Part shown: one piece after another, positions 8,565 to 16,759 of the stretch | Position numbering within the stretch: position 1 is the stretch's first letter | How the letters are laid out: each line of letters begins with the position of its first letter | Origin: Paraburkholderia heleia NBRC 101817 | GTDB lineage: Bacteria > Pseudomonadota > Gammaproteobacteria > Burkholderiales > Burkholderiaceae | Length of the DNA stretch: 64,000 nucleotides | Assembly: GCF_000739775.1 (NCBI RefSeq) | Contig: NZ_BBJH01000037.1 | Span: 43,374 to 107,373 of the forward strand | Direction: 5' to 3' | Position numbers and translations under genes: made by a program | Notes under the pieces: model-generated | Seen by the model: the letters and a program-made list of their open reading frames with translations, nothing else | Databases searched by the model: none | What the model was told of the DNA's origin: nothing

Positions 8565-9410
8565 TTACCCCAGCTCGAACGACGTCACACCGAACACGCG
8601 ATCGATTGCAATCGCGGGCGCGTTTTTCGTGTACATCCGGGCGGTTTCGAAGACGCTCGTCATACCGTGCCGCTGCGCCAGCGCGACGGCTGCGGGGTTC
8701 GTTTCCGGCACGTCGAGCACGATGACCTCGCGAGGCATGCTCGCCGCCAGCGCGCGAAAGAGGCCCGTGGCAACGCCCGCATCGTCGGCGAAGAGCGGGC
8801 CGATCTTGCAGCCCGCCTCGCAGCGACGCACGACGCCGTAGCCGACGACGCGGCCCGCGTCGACCGTAGCGAGCGCAACGGCATCGGGCTGTGAAATCCA
8901 GGCGCGGAGGAAACGCTCGCGCGCCGCGGGAAAACAGGCGCGATCGCAGGCTAGCAACTGCTCGAACGGCACGTCCGCGGCTGCCGCCACACATGCGCAC
9001 CCGATGCCGCTCACACGACCCTGATAGCGGATGTTGCGGTACGCGAGCCGGAATCCGGACTTCCCATAGTTCGCCTGTTGGGCGACGACACCGTCGAGAC
9101 CGATGTTACGGTCTCCCAGGTAGCGCATGCCGTGCTGCCAGATTCGCATGCCGAAGCCTTTGCCGCGAAATCCGGGTTTCACGATGTAGAGTCCGATGAA
9201 GCCAAAGCTGTCGTCGTAGGCGACGGCGCAGAGGCACGCGACCGGCTCGCCGCGCCAGACGCCGACAAAGAAACCGGCCGGGTCCGCTTCCCTGAAACAG
9301 CGCGCGTCGTGCCACCCGGGGTTCCAGCCCTCGGCAGCCGCCCATTCGACCGACATGGCCACCTCGTCGGCCGACATGGTGCGCACGATGAAGTCGTCGG
9401 TTTGTTCCAT
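8565..9410 (-). CDS. GNAT family N-acetyltransferase (two-domain)
   Basis: A 281-residue protein. The first half carries a GNAT fold, with the acetyl-CoA loop seen as KPGFRGKGFGMRI (residues about 78-90). The second half continues as an Acetyltransf_18-like domain (VVGYGVVRRCEAG, then IGPLFADD). This two-domain layout is common in proteins of unknown substrate. It is convergent with the lipocalin-like gene, with only five bases between the stop codons. Confidence 0.8.
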   Translation of the reverse strand: MEQTDDFIVRTMSADEVAMSVEWAAAEGWNPGWHDARCFREADPAGFFVGVWRGEPVACLCAVAYDDSFGFIGLYIVKPGFRGKGFGMRIWQHGMRYLGDRNIGLDGVVAQQANYGKSGFRLAYRNIRYQGRVSGIGCACVAAAADVPFEQLLACDRACFPAARERFLRAWISQPDAVALATVDAGRVVGYGVVRRCEAGCKIGPLFADDAGVATGLFRALAASMPREVIVLDVPETNPAAVALAQRHGMTSVFETARMYTKNAPAIAIDRVFGVTSFELG

Positions 9411-9448
9411 GCCTTCGCAAGCCCGTTATGAATGTGAGCAGGCGCTCG

Positions 9449-9862
9449 TCATGCAATGCGCAACGTCGTGTCGATGCGCGTGCCGCGCTTGATGAAGAGC
9501 GTGACTGGCGTCTTCTCGCAGATTTCGGCAAGGCGCGCGCGCTGCGCTTCTTCAAGCGGTCCGTCGACTGCCACGCCGCGGCGGATGGTCTGGGTCCCGT
9601 CGTGATCCACATGCAGGCTGACTTCGACCGCAATCGCGGCGGCTGGCCAGGTCTTGCGCTGCATGTACATGCGCAGCGTGGCGGCCGTGCACGCGGCAAG
9701 CCCGGACAACACGAACGCGAACGGCGCGGTGCCGCGGTCCTGGCCGCCTTCGTGCGGGCCTTCGTCGCCGGTCAGCGGGTGGCGGCCAGCCTCGATGGCG
9801 ACGACGTAGTTGGGCGCATCGGCGGCAAGACGAGCCGTAGCGGAAGCGAGCGGCATGGGCAA
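9449..9862 (-). CDS. OsmC family (peroxiredoxin-like) protein
   Basis: A 137-residue OsmC/Ohr-type protein. The family's two reactive cysteines are present at residue 58 (GLAACTAATLRMY) and residue 115 (AEICEKTPV). HPLTGDEGPHEGG near residues 28-40 is the conserved N-terminal loop, and the length is typical. Such proteins reduce organic hydroperoxides in the cytoplasm using a cysteine pair. Whether this one is the OsmC, Ohr or YhfA subtype cannot be settled by eye. Confidence 0.85.
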   Translation of the reverse strand: MPMPLASATARLAADAPNYVVAIEAGRHPLTGDEGPHEGGQDRGTAPFAFVLSGLAACTAATLRMYMQRKTWPAAAIAVEVSLHVDHDGTQTIRRGVAVDGPLEEAQRARLAEICEKTPVTLFIKRGTRIDTTLRIA

Positions 9863-9968
9863 CTCCCCGGAATGGTGCGATCTCGCGCGCGAGATCAGTT
9901 GAACGAACGCGGCTGCAAAGTCAGTCGCACGGCGCGACGATCGCCTTTGCCCGCTCGGCTAGCGTAGC

Positions 9969-10574
9969 TTACTCGGCCGGTTTCCATGGCCAGCCCGTCC
10001 TCATCGTGGATGACTGAGCCGTTGCGCCGTTTTCGTCGCCACGATCGTTCACCGGTGTCGAGGCGTGGGCCGTTTTGTCGAGTTCGAGTCCGAACCAGCT
10101 AACCTTCTGCCTCACATAGGCGGCGTAGGAGGCCCAGCCTTGCGGATCGTCCGCGAAGAGTTCGCGCTGCACCGTCGAGGCAAGCTCGACGCGATCGAGT
10201 TCGGTTTCCAATAGCGCCTTGGGCCAGCTCGCGTAGGCGCTTGTGGCCCGTTCGAGAAAATCTCTTGCGAGCGTGCGAGGCGACATCTGCTGCAGAAAGG
10301 GCAACGCCTGCAAGGAAGGCTCGCGCGACGCAAGATGCGCAATGGGCGAAAAGGGCTGAGTCGCGCCGACGCTGCGCATCGCCTCCAGAACCTCTCCAAG
10401 GTGCAGCAACAGTTCGCGTCGGTCGAATCGGTCGTCCACAATACGTTCCAGGTCATGTTCCCCGGCGGCGAAGTGAGGCCGCGTGCCGGGAAAAGGATGA
10501 TGAGGGTGACACCGGTGCGTTTCGGCAAGCCCCCGGCTCGCCGCGCACGAGAAGTTTACCGACTCATCGTGCAC
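9969..10574 (-). CDS. Hypothetical protein
   Basis: A 201-residue frame that begins with GTG at 10574. I do not recognise the family. The central part (from about residue 50, RRELLLHLGEVLEAM, to residue 165, YVRQKVSWFGLEL) has the balanced, helix-rich composition of a real protein. The first 45 residues and the last 30 look less protein-like, so the true start may be internal, for example GTG encoding residue 46. No signal peptide or membrane segment is visible. Function unknown. Confidence 0.5.
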   Translation of the reverse strand: MHDESVNFSCAASRGLAETHRCHPHHPFPGTRPHFAAGEHDLERIVDDRFDRRELLLHLGEVLEAMRSVGATQPFSPIAHLASREPSLQALPFLQQMSPRTLARDFLERATSAYASWPKALLETELDRVELASTVQRELFADDPQGWASYAAYVRQKVSWFGLELDKTAHASTPVNDRGDENGATAQSSTMRTGWPWKPAE

Positions 10575-10694
10575 AGAACGTTTCGAGTTGTATCAGGGAA
10601 CAGTGAGCCTGCCCCTCAAAGAGGTCGGACCTGGGTTCTGCCGCCGGCGCCGCACCGGACCGGCGACGAAATCGACCGAGCGATCCCGCGCAGG

Positions 10695-10913
10695 TCAGTG
10701 CTTGTGGACTTTCTCCAGTCCGTCGGCGGGCTGCACGGTATGCTGACCGGACTTCTCGCTTTCGACCTCGTAATACGGGTCGTCCTTCGACGCGGCGACA
10801 GTGTGACCGTCCAGTTCCGTATCCCTGATGATCCGGCGGACGACGGTGCCTGTCGTCATGCCCTGCGGGGTGTTCCACGTGACGCGATCGCCTGTTTTGA
10901 GCCGATGGGACAT
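10695..10913 (-). CDS. DUF2945 / HVA1-type Tudor-like small protein
   Basis: A 72-residue protein starting at ATG 10913. LKTGDRVTWNTPQGMTTGTV near the N-terminus and DPYYEVESEKSGQHTVQPADGL near the C-terminus are the signature of the DUF2945 family (hypervirulence-associated protein, Tudor domain). It is a small SH3-like beta barrel with no known enzymatic role in bacteria. It is a single-gene unit between the hypothetical gene and aceA. Confidence 0.8.
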   Translation of the reverse strand: MSHRLKTGDRVTWNTPQGMTTGTVVRRIIRDTELDGHTVAASKDDPYYEVESEKSGQHTVQPADGLEKVHKH

Positions 10914-10997
10914 GATGGTGCGCTCCGGTGGTTGAATCGCCCTCAGCGTCGCATTCCTCGTTCCTGCGCGGGGGCCCTGCGAGCGATCTCGACGCAC

Positions 10998-11031
10998 AAA
11001 AAAAACGCCAACCCGGATGGGTTGGCGTTTT
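10998..11031 (-). terminator. Rho-independent terminator of aceA
   Basis: A perfect 13-bp stem (AAAACGCCAACCC at 11002-11014 and its complement at 11019-11031) with a GGAT loop, followed on the minus strand by a run of seven or more T. It lies about 20 bases beyond the aceA stop. Confidence 0.9.
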
Positions 11032-11049
11032 ATAGGGGAATGACGGGTA

Positions 11050-12630
11050 TCAGAACTGATTCATGGTGTTGTCCTTACCCGCTGCCTTCAGCGCCGCTTC
11101 GCCGCTGAAATACTCCTTGTGGTCGTCGCCGATGTCCGAGCCCGACATGTTCTGGTGCTTGACGCAGGCGATGCCCTGGCGGATTTCCTTGCGCTGCACG
11201 CCGGCCACGTAACCCAGCATGCCCTGGTCGCCGAAGTATTCCTTAGCCAGGTTGTCGGTCGACAGCGCGGCGGTGTGGTACGTCGGCAGCGTAATCAGGT
11301 GATGGAAGATGCCGGCTTCGCGCGACGCGTCGGCCTGGAAGGTGCGGATCTTTTCGTCGGCGGCCTTCGCCAGTTCGCTCTCGTCGTATTCCACGCTCAT
11401 CAGCTGGGCGCGGTCGTAGGCCGACACATCCTTGCCCGCGGCCTTCATCGCGTCATATGCCTGCTGGCGGAAGTTCAGCGTCCAGTTGAACGACGGGCTG
11501 TTGTTGTACACCAGCTTGGCGTTCGGGATGACCTTGCGAATCTCGTTGACCATGCCACCGATCTGGCCGATGTGCGGCTTTTCGGTTTCGATCCACAGCA
11601 GGTCGGCGCCGTTTTGCAGCGCGGTGATGCAGTCCAGGACGCAGCGCGCTTCGCCCGTGCCGGCGCGGAACTGGAACAGGTTGCTCGGCAGGCGCTTCGG
11701 ACGCAGCAGCTTGCCGTCGCGCTTGATGACGACGTCGCCGTTGCCCAGCTGGTCAGCCGACAGTTCCTCGCAATCGAGGAACGAATTGTATTGGTCGCCC
11801 AGGTCGCCCGGCGTCGTGGTGACGGCGATCTGCTTGGTCAGGCCGGCGCCCAGCGAGTCGGTGCGCGCCACGATGATGCCGTCGTCCACGCCCAGTTCGA
11901 GGAAGGCGTAGCGGATCGCGCGGATCTTGGCGAGGAAGTCCTCGTGCGGCACGGTAACCTTGCCGTCCTGGTGGCCGCATTGCTTCTCGTCGGACACCTG
12001 GTTTTCGATCTGGATGCAGCATGCGCCCGCTTCGATGAACTGCCTCGCCAGCAGATAGGTCGCTTCGGCGTTGCCGAAACCCGCATCGATGTCGGCGATG
12101 ATCGGCACGACGTGGGTGACGTGGTTGTCGATCTTTTCCTGGATGGCGGCCTTGGCAGCGCCTTCAGCCGCGTCCAGCTGGCGGAACAGGCCGCCCAGTT
12201 CACGGGCGTCGGCCTGGCGCAGGAAGGTGTACAGCTCGCGGATCAGCGCGCTGACGGAGGTCTTTTCGTGCATCGACTGGTCCGGCAGCGGGCCGAACTC
12301 GGAGCGCAGCGCGGCCACCATCCAGCCGGACAGGTAAAGGTAGCGGCGCTCGGTGCTGTTGAAGTGCTTCTTGATGGAGATCATCTTCTGCTGGCCAATG
12401 AAGCCGTGCCAGCAGCCCAGCGACTGCGTGTACTTCGACGGATCGGCGTCGTAGGCAGCCATGTCGGCGCGCATGATCTTCGCCGTGTACTTCGCGATGT
12501 CGAGGCCCGTCCTGAACCTGTTCTGGGCCCGCATGCGTGCGGCGTATTCGGGATTGATGGCATTCCAGGCGCTGCCTTGTTTCTCCTTCAAACCCGCAAC
12601 TGCCTTGATGTCGTCTTGATATTGAGTCAT
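11050..12630 (-). CDS. aceA: Isocitrate lyase
   Basis: A 526-residue isocitrate lyase, the first enzyme of the glyoxylate shunt (isocitrate to glyoxylate and succinate). The active-site loop reads KQCGH at residues 216-220, with the catalytic Cys218; the classical form is KKCGH, so the second Lys is Gln here. IADIDAGFGN at 178-187 gives the Mg-binding Asp residues, and the SPSFNW catalytic segment is present later. The protein belongs to the longer (about 530 residue) class rather than the 430-residue enterobacterial form. No malate synthase gene is adjacent. A palindrome lies about 115 bases upstream of the start and a terminator follows. Confidence 0.95.
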   Translation of the reverse strand: MTQYQDDIKAVAGLKEKQGSAWNAINPEYAARMRAQNRFRTGLDIAKYTAKIMRADMAAYDADPSKYTQSLGCWHGFIGQQKMISIKKHFNSTERRYLYLSGWMVAALRSEFGPLPDQSMHEKTSVSALIRELYTFLRQADARELGGLFRQLDAAEGAAKAAIQEKIDNHVTHVVPIIADIDAGFGNAEATYLLARQFIEAGACCIQIENQVSDEKQCGHQDGKVTVPHEDFLAKIRAIRYAFLELGVDDGIIVARTDSLGAGLTKQIAVTTTPGDLGDQYNSFLDCEELSADQLGNGDVVIKRDGKLLRPKRLPSNLFQFRAGTGEARCVLDCITALQNGADLLWIETEKPHIGQIGGMVNEIRKVIPNAKLVYNNSPSFNWTLNFRQQAYDAMKAAGKDVSAYDRAQLMSVEYDESELAKAADEKIRTFQADASREAGIFHHLITLPTYHTAALSTDNLAKEYFGDQGMLGYVAGVQRKEIRQGIACVKHQNMSGSDIGDDHKEYFSGEAALKAAGKDNTMNQF

Positions 12631-12743
12631 GTCTATTTCCTCAGAGGAAAGCGCGATTGAATGAACCGTTCAGCGTGCCGCTCCGTCTGTCGAAGCGAAC
12701 TGCATGACTCAATTGTAGGGTCTTCTCGATGCGTCGCAGCAAA

Positions 12744-12757
12744 GTCTTATATAAGAC
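12744..12757. promoter_or_regulatory. 14-bp perfect palindrome upstream of aceA (candidate operator)
   Basis: GTCTTATATAAGAC is a perfect inverted repeat centred 120 bases upstream of the aceA start, in an AT-rich block. A related half (GACTTAT) follows at about 12762-12768. The form suggests a dimeric repressor site such as those bound by GntR-type regulators; no such regulator gene is adjacent. The regulator is an inference. Confidence 0.6.
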
Positions 12758-12961
12758 ATATGACTTATTTATTCGTTATTTATCAATGAGATAGTCGGCA
12801 ATTTTTGCGCTGTAGAACATGTTTTCATAAAGCGGAATGGCGTCGCTTCGAAAATCCAGGGCGGATTTCATAATGTGAAGTGCGCTTTCGGTTGCCGGAG
12901 GCGGGCGAGCGCGGATGGCTCGGGCAACGATAGAGGGGGACAAACGTCCGCATTGACGAAC

Positions 12962-12987
12962 CGGGTCCCAAGGCGCGATGGGACCCG
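12962..12987. repeat. Stem-loop (8-bp inverted repeat)
   Basis: CGGGTCCC (12962-12969) and GGGACCCG (12980-12987) flank a ten-base loop. There is no T-run on either side, so it is not an obvious terminator; role unknown. Confidence 0.4.
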
Positions 12988-13208
12988 CCTTCGAAGCGGT
13001 CCGACTGGAACAGCCAGCCGCCGCGCTGCGTGGACGGGGGCGCGCCAGCCAGGCGCGCGTCGACGCTTCAGATAGCGATGCGCGCGGGCTTCGTACAGTG
13101 GCGGCGCGGATCAGCTGGAGACGAGGGCGTGCCGCCGCGAGGGCGACACGACCGATCTTCGGAAGGCTCGCATGCGTTCTTGCGCGCCAGCCAGTTTCAC
13201 AATCCGCC

Positions 13209-13955
13209 TTAGCGCAGGCCCCCGCTGGCGACGATATGTTCGCCCGTCAGCCATTTGGCATCGTCCGATGCGAGGAATACGACGGCCGTGGCGATATCGT
13301 CCGGCTGGCCCACACGTCCGAGCGGCGTCTGGCTGACCACCTGGCTTTCGAATTCCGAGCCGATTACGCCTGCCGTGTGTGCGCCTTCCGTCTCGATCAT
13401 GCCAGGATTGATCGCATTGACGCGAATCTTGCGCGGTCCCAGTTCGCGTGCGAGCACGCCCGTGATCGCATCCACGGCGCCCTTCGTGCCGCTATAGACG
13501 GCCGTTGCCGGCGGCGTGACCGTCGTCACGACCGAACTCACGTTGATGATGCTCGCACCCTCGCCAAGATGCTTGACGGCCGCCTGCGTGGTGAGCAGCA
13601 CGCCGAGCACGTTCGTGTCGAACTGCTTGCGGTATTGGGCCTCGGTGAACTCTTCGATAGGCGCGAACTCATAGACGCCGGAGTTGTTGACGAGGATGTC
13701 GAGGCGACCGTAAGTTTCGACGGCCGCGCCGACGATGCCTTGTGCGTCGGACGCTTTCGACACGTCGCCGCCAACGGCAACCGCTTTGCCGCCGGCCGCC
13801 GTAATCGCGCTCACGACCGCATCGGCGCCCGCCTTGCTGCTCGCGTAGTTCACGACCACCGAAGCGCCTTCGGCCGCGAGGGCCTTGGCGATCGCGGCGC
13901 CAATGCCTTTCGACGCGCCCGTGACGACCGCCACCTTGCCTGCAAGCTTGCTCAT
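13209..13955 (-). CDS. SDR family oxidoreductase
   Basis: A 248-residue classical short-chain dehydrogenase. The cofactor motif TGASKGIG is at residues 12-19, NNSG at 90-93, the catalytic Ser at 140/141 and YSGTK with Tyr154 and Lys158. The VVNYASS segment after the second strand suggests NADP use. The length is typical. The substrate cannot be told; close relatives are often annotated as glucose 1-dehydrogenase or 3-oxoacyl-ACP reductase. It stands alone on the minus strand, followed by the gene-free region. Confidence 0.85.
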   Translation of the reverse strand: MSKLAGKVAVVTGASKGIGAAIAKALAAEGASVVVNYASSKAGADAVVSAITAAGGKAVAVGGDVSKASDAQGIVGAAVETYGRLDILVNNSGVYEFAPIEEFTEAQYRKQFDTNVLGVLLTTQAAVKHLGEGASIINVSSVVTTVTPPATAVYSGTKGAVDAITGVLARELGPRKIRVNAINPGMIETEGAHTAGVIGSEFESQVVSQTPLGRVGQPDDIATAVVFLASDDAKWLTGEHIVASGGLR

Positions 13956-14185
13956 CCTGTTCTCCTTACCGTATGTCGCAGCATCGAATGGAACCGGCGT
14001 CTTGACTGGTATGAAGCAATCGGCCGGCGACGCATACGAATTTAAAGGTCCGCGCCGCCGCGATAAAGCGGCCAGGCGCGAATTGACTGGCAGGATCAGC
14101 CGAACAATCGGGCGAAGCGCCGCAAACTGAAGTCAGCGTGGAGTAAGCGGATGGGGAATTCCAGCGGCATCGACCGTAAGGGCTT

Positions 14186-15181
14186 TTACCAGCGCTGGTG
14201 GACGTGCGGCGCAATATATTGCTTGTAAACGTCCCGCACGCGTTGCATCGTCGCGTTGGACAGCGGCGCGAGGTTCGCCGCCGAGACGTTCGACGCCGCC
14301 TGGGCCGCGTTCCTGCTGCCCGGAATGATAACGGAGACAGCGTCTTCCATGAGTATCCAGCGCAGGGCGAGTTGTGCCATCGAAGCGTCCACGGGTACCA
14401 GGCCGCGCAGTTCGTCGACCGCCTTCAAGGCGACGTCGTACGGCACGCCCGAGAACGTTTCGCCCACGTCGAATGCCTCGCCATGACGATTGAACGCACG
14501 GTGGTCGTCTGCCGCAAAAACGGAATCCGCGGACAGTTTGCCGGTGAGCATGCCGCTGGCGAGCGGCACTCGCGCAATGACGGCAACGTTCTTCTTTAGC
14601 GCCTCGCGGAAAAACAGCTCGGCGGGACGTTGACGGAACATGTTGTAGATGATCTGCACCGAAACCACGTTGGGATATTCGATCGCCTTCAGGGCTTCCT
14701 CCACCTTTTCGACCGAAACGCCGTAAAAGCGGATCTTGCCGGCGGCGACCAGGCTGTCCATCGCGTCGAACACCTCGGGGCGGTAATAAACCTCCGTCGG
14801 CGGGCAGTGTAGCTGCACCAGGTCGAGCGTGTCGACGCCAAGGTTCGAAAGACTCCGGTCGATGAAGCCTTCGAGTGCGTGCTTGTTCAGATAGCCGCTG
14901 GTCACATGCGGGTCGAGCCGGCGTCCGAGCTTCGTCGCCACGATGGGACGCTCGCCGCCGCGTTCGCGCAGCACGTCCCGGATAATGCGCTCCGAACGGC
15001 CGTCGCCGTAGACGTCGGCGGTGTCGATGAAGGTGACGCCGCTATCGAGCGCGGCGTTCAGCGCGGCTCTCGCATCGTCTTCGCCAACGCTGCCCCACGA
15101 GCCGCCGATTGCCCATGCACCAAAGCCGATTTCGGACACATTCCAGCCGGTCCGCCCAAATTTTCTCTTCGAAAGCGTCAT
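14186..15181 (-). CDS. Aldo/keto reductase
   Basis: A 331-residue NADPH-dependent aldo/keto reductase. I place the start at ATG 15181, because AGGAGGAG lies seven bases upstream; the ATG six bases earlier would be only one base from the ribosome site. The catalytic tetrad is visible: Asp53 and Tyr58 (FIDTADVYG), Lys84 (ATKLG) and His125 (LVQLHCPP). The C-terminal IIPGSRNAAQ segment is the usual NADPH site. The substrate is unknown; the protein resembles the oxidoreductases acting on small aldehydes and sugars. Confidence 0.85.
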   Translation of the reverse strand: MTLSKRKFGRTGWNVSEIGFGAWAIGGSWGSVGEDDARAALNAALDSGVTFIDTADVYGDGRSERIIRDVLRERGGERPIVATKLGRRLDPHVTSGYLNKHALEGFIDRSLSNLGVDTLDLVQLHCPPTEVYYRPEVFDAMDSLVAAGKIRFYGVSVEKVEEALKAIEYPNVVSVQIIYNMFRQRPAELFFREALKKNVAVIARVPLASGMLTGKLSADSVFAADDHRAFNRHGEAFDVGETFSGVPYDVALKAVDELRGLVPVDASMAQLALRWILMEDAVSVIIPGSRNAAQAASNVSAANLAPLSNATMQRVRDVYKQYIAPHVHQRW

Positions 15182-15289
15182 TTGCATGCTCCTCCTATGG
15201 TTTGCGCAGCTGTCTCGCAGGCGTTTCGATGGCCTCTGCGCCAGTAGTGTAGCTGGCGGTCTGTCCTGCTGCTGGCCAAAGCACTCAAT

Positions 15290-16654
15290 TCACAGACGGT
15301 TTTCTACCAGTCCCCTCGGGCCAGAAACAGGCTCGCCGCCAGGCAAAGACATATCGCCCGCGCCCGACGCCTCGCCAATCTCAACCTCGACCTCGCCATT
15401 CAAAACCGCCCGCGCCCGCTCGACATCCAGCGCGCCCTCCCATCTGGCGACCACAATGGTCGCCACGCCGTTACCAATCAGATTCGTCACAGCACGAGCT
15501 TCATTCAAGAAGCGATCCACGCCCAACAGCAGCACGAGCCCGGAAACCGGAATCTTATGCATCGAAGCAAGTGTTGCCGCGAGTGCGACAAACCCGGCTC
15601 CCGCTACACCGGCCGAGCCCTTCGAAGTCAGCAGCAAAACGCCCAGCACGACAAGCTGGTCGAGCAGCGAAAGATGAATGTTCATCGCCTGCGCCACGAA
15701 GAGGGCCGCCATCGTGAGATAGATCGCCGTGCCGTCCGCGTTGAACGTATAGCCGGTCGGCAGCACCATGCCGACCACAGGACGCGAACAACCGAGGTTT
15801 TCCATCTTGACGAGCATCTGCGGCAGCACCGCCTCGGTCGACGCCGTGCCGAACGTGATCAGAATTTCGTCGCGGATATAGCGGAGATACTTCCATAGCG
15901 AAAAGCCGCAAACGCGCATGACGAGCCCGAGCACCACCACGACGAAGACAATCGACGTCACGTACAGGCAAAGCATCAACTCGCCAAACGAGGCCAGCGT
16001 GCCGAGCCCGTACTTCGCGATGGTGAACGCCATGCCGCCGAACGCGCCCACGGGCGCGACATACATGACGATACGCACGACGCCGAACATGCCCTGCAAA
16101 AACATGTCGAGCATATCGACGAGCGGTGCGGTGCGCGGGCCGAGCTTCGCCAGCGCAATGGCGAACAGGACCGAGAAGAAGATGATCGGCAGCATTTCGC
16201 CGTTCGCAAACGCGCCGACGATGCTGTTCGGCACGATGCTCATGAGGAACCCGAGCGCCGTGTGGTCGTGGGCTGCGTGCGCGTAGCCGGCAATGGCCGA
16301 ACTGTCGAGGTGCGCCGGATCGATGTTCATGCCGCTGCCCGGCTTGATCACGTTCACGACGACGAGGCCCACGAGAAGCGCGATGGTCGAAGCCACTTCG
16401 AAGTAGAGCAGCGCCTTCACGCCCACGCGCCCAGCTTCGTGCAGATCGCTCATACGGGCAACGCCCACGACGACCGAAGCAAAGATGATCGGCGCGAGCG
16501 CCATGCGAATCAGCTTGATGAAGAGGTCGCCAAGCGGTTTGAGATCGGCTCCGATATCCGGATAGAAGTGGCCGACGAGAATGCCCGCCAGGATACCGAT
16601 CAAGACCTGTATGTAGAGCTTCGAGAGATACTTTCTGAGTTTCGAGGGCCGCAT
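15290..16654 (-). CDS. dctA: C4-dicarboxylate transporter DctA
   Basis: A 454-residue proton or sodium symporter of the DAACS family, located in the inner membrane. The start is ATG 16654, preceded by CAGGAGAC. Typical features are LYIQVLIGILAGILVGH at the N-terminus, the SIVPNSIVGAFANGEMLPII region, the TFGTASTEAVLPQM hairpin and GYTFNADGTAIYLT, all conserved in DctA. It imports succinate, fumarate, malate and related acids. It lies just downstream of a tartrate-dehydratase-like gene in the same direction, so tartrate or its product is a plausible cargo. A long stem-loop separates the two genes. Confidence 0.93.
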   Translation of the reverse strand: MRPSKLRKYLSKLYIQVLIGILAGILVGHFYPDIGADLKPLGDLFIKLIRMALAPIIFASVVVGVARMSDLHEAGRVGVKALLYFEVASTIALLVGLVVVNVIKPGSGMNIDPAHLDSSAIAGYAHAAHDHTALGFLMSIVPNSIVGAFANGEMLPIIFFSVLFAIALAKLGPRTAPLVDMLDMFLQGMFGVVRIVMYVAPVGAFGGMAFTIAKYGLGTLASFGELMLCLYVTSIVFVVVVLGLVMRVCGFSLWKYLRYIRDEILITFGTASTEAVLPQMLVKMENLGCSRPVVGMVLPTGYTFNADGTAIYLTMAALFVAQAMNIHLSLLDQLVVLGVLLLTSKGSAGVAGAGFVALAATLASMHKIPVSGLVLLLGVDRFLNEARAVTNLIGNGVATIVVARWEGALDVERARAVLNGEVEVEIGEASGAGDMSLPGGEPVSGPRGLVENRL

Positions 16655-16693
16655 GTCTGTCTCCTGAGCATGGCGCCATCCGGGTGAATCTGG

Positions 16694-16738
16694 GCGACCG
16701 CCAACCGCCATGCGTGCAGCGGTTGGGTTTGCGGTCGC
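16694..16738 (-). repeat. Nested intercistronic stem-loop between tartrate dehydratase-like gene and dctA
   Basis: An outer 8-bp stem (GCGACCGC at 16694-16701 with GCGGTCGC at 16731-16738) directly continues into an inner 7-bp stem (CAACCGC with GCGGTTG) with a ten-base loop and one GGTTT bulge. It has no T-run, so it more likely slows or protects mRNA between the genes than terminates fully. Confidence 0.65.
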
Positions 16739-16759
16739 GTTATCCTGTTCGCTTCGGCG

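Larger units (their letters stand above)
12631..13208. other. 578-bp gene-free region upstream of aceA
   Basis: No frame here shows convincing coding character. The first 180 bases (12631-12810) are AT-rich for this genome and hold the aceA leader, a 14-bp palindrome and probably the promoter. The rest is GC-rich and contains an 8-bp stem-loop at 12962-12987. Beyond 13000 I see nothing specific. Confidence 0.6.

Noticed and set aside
9969..10574. Resemblance of the hypothetical protein to the N-terminal domain of type VI secretion TssA
   Set aside because: A few residues (PFSPIAHLA) recall the TssA pattern, but the match is too short and no other secretion genes are present.
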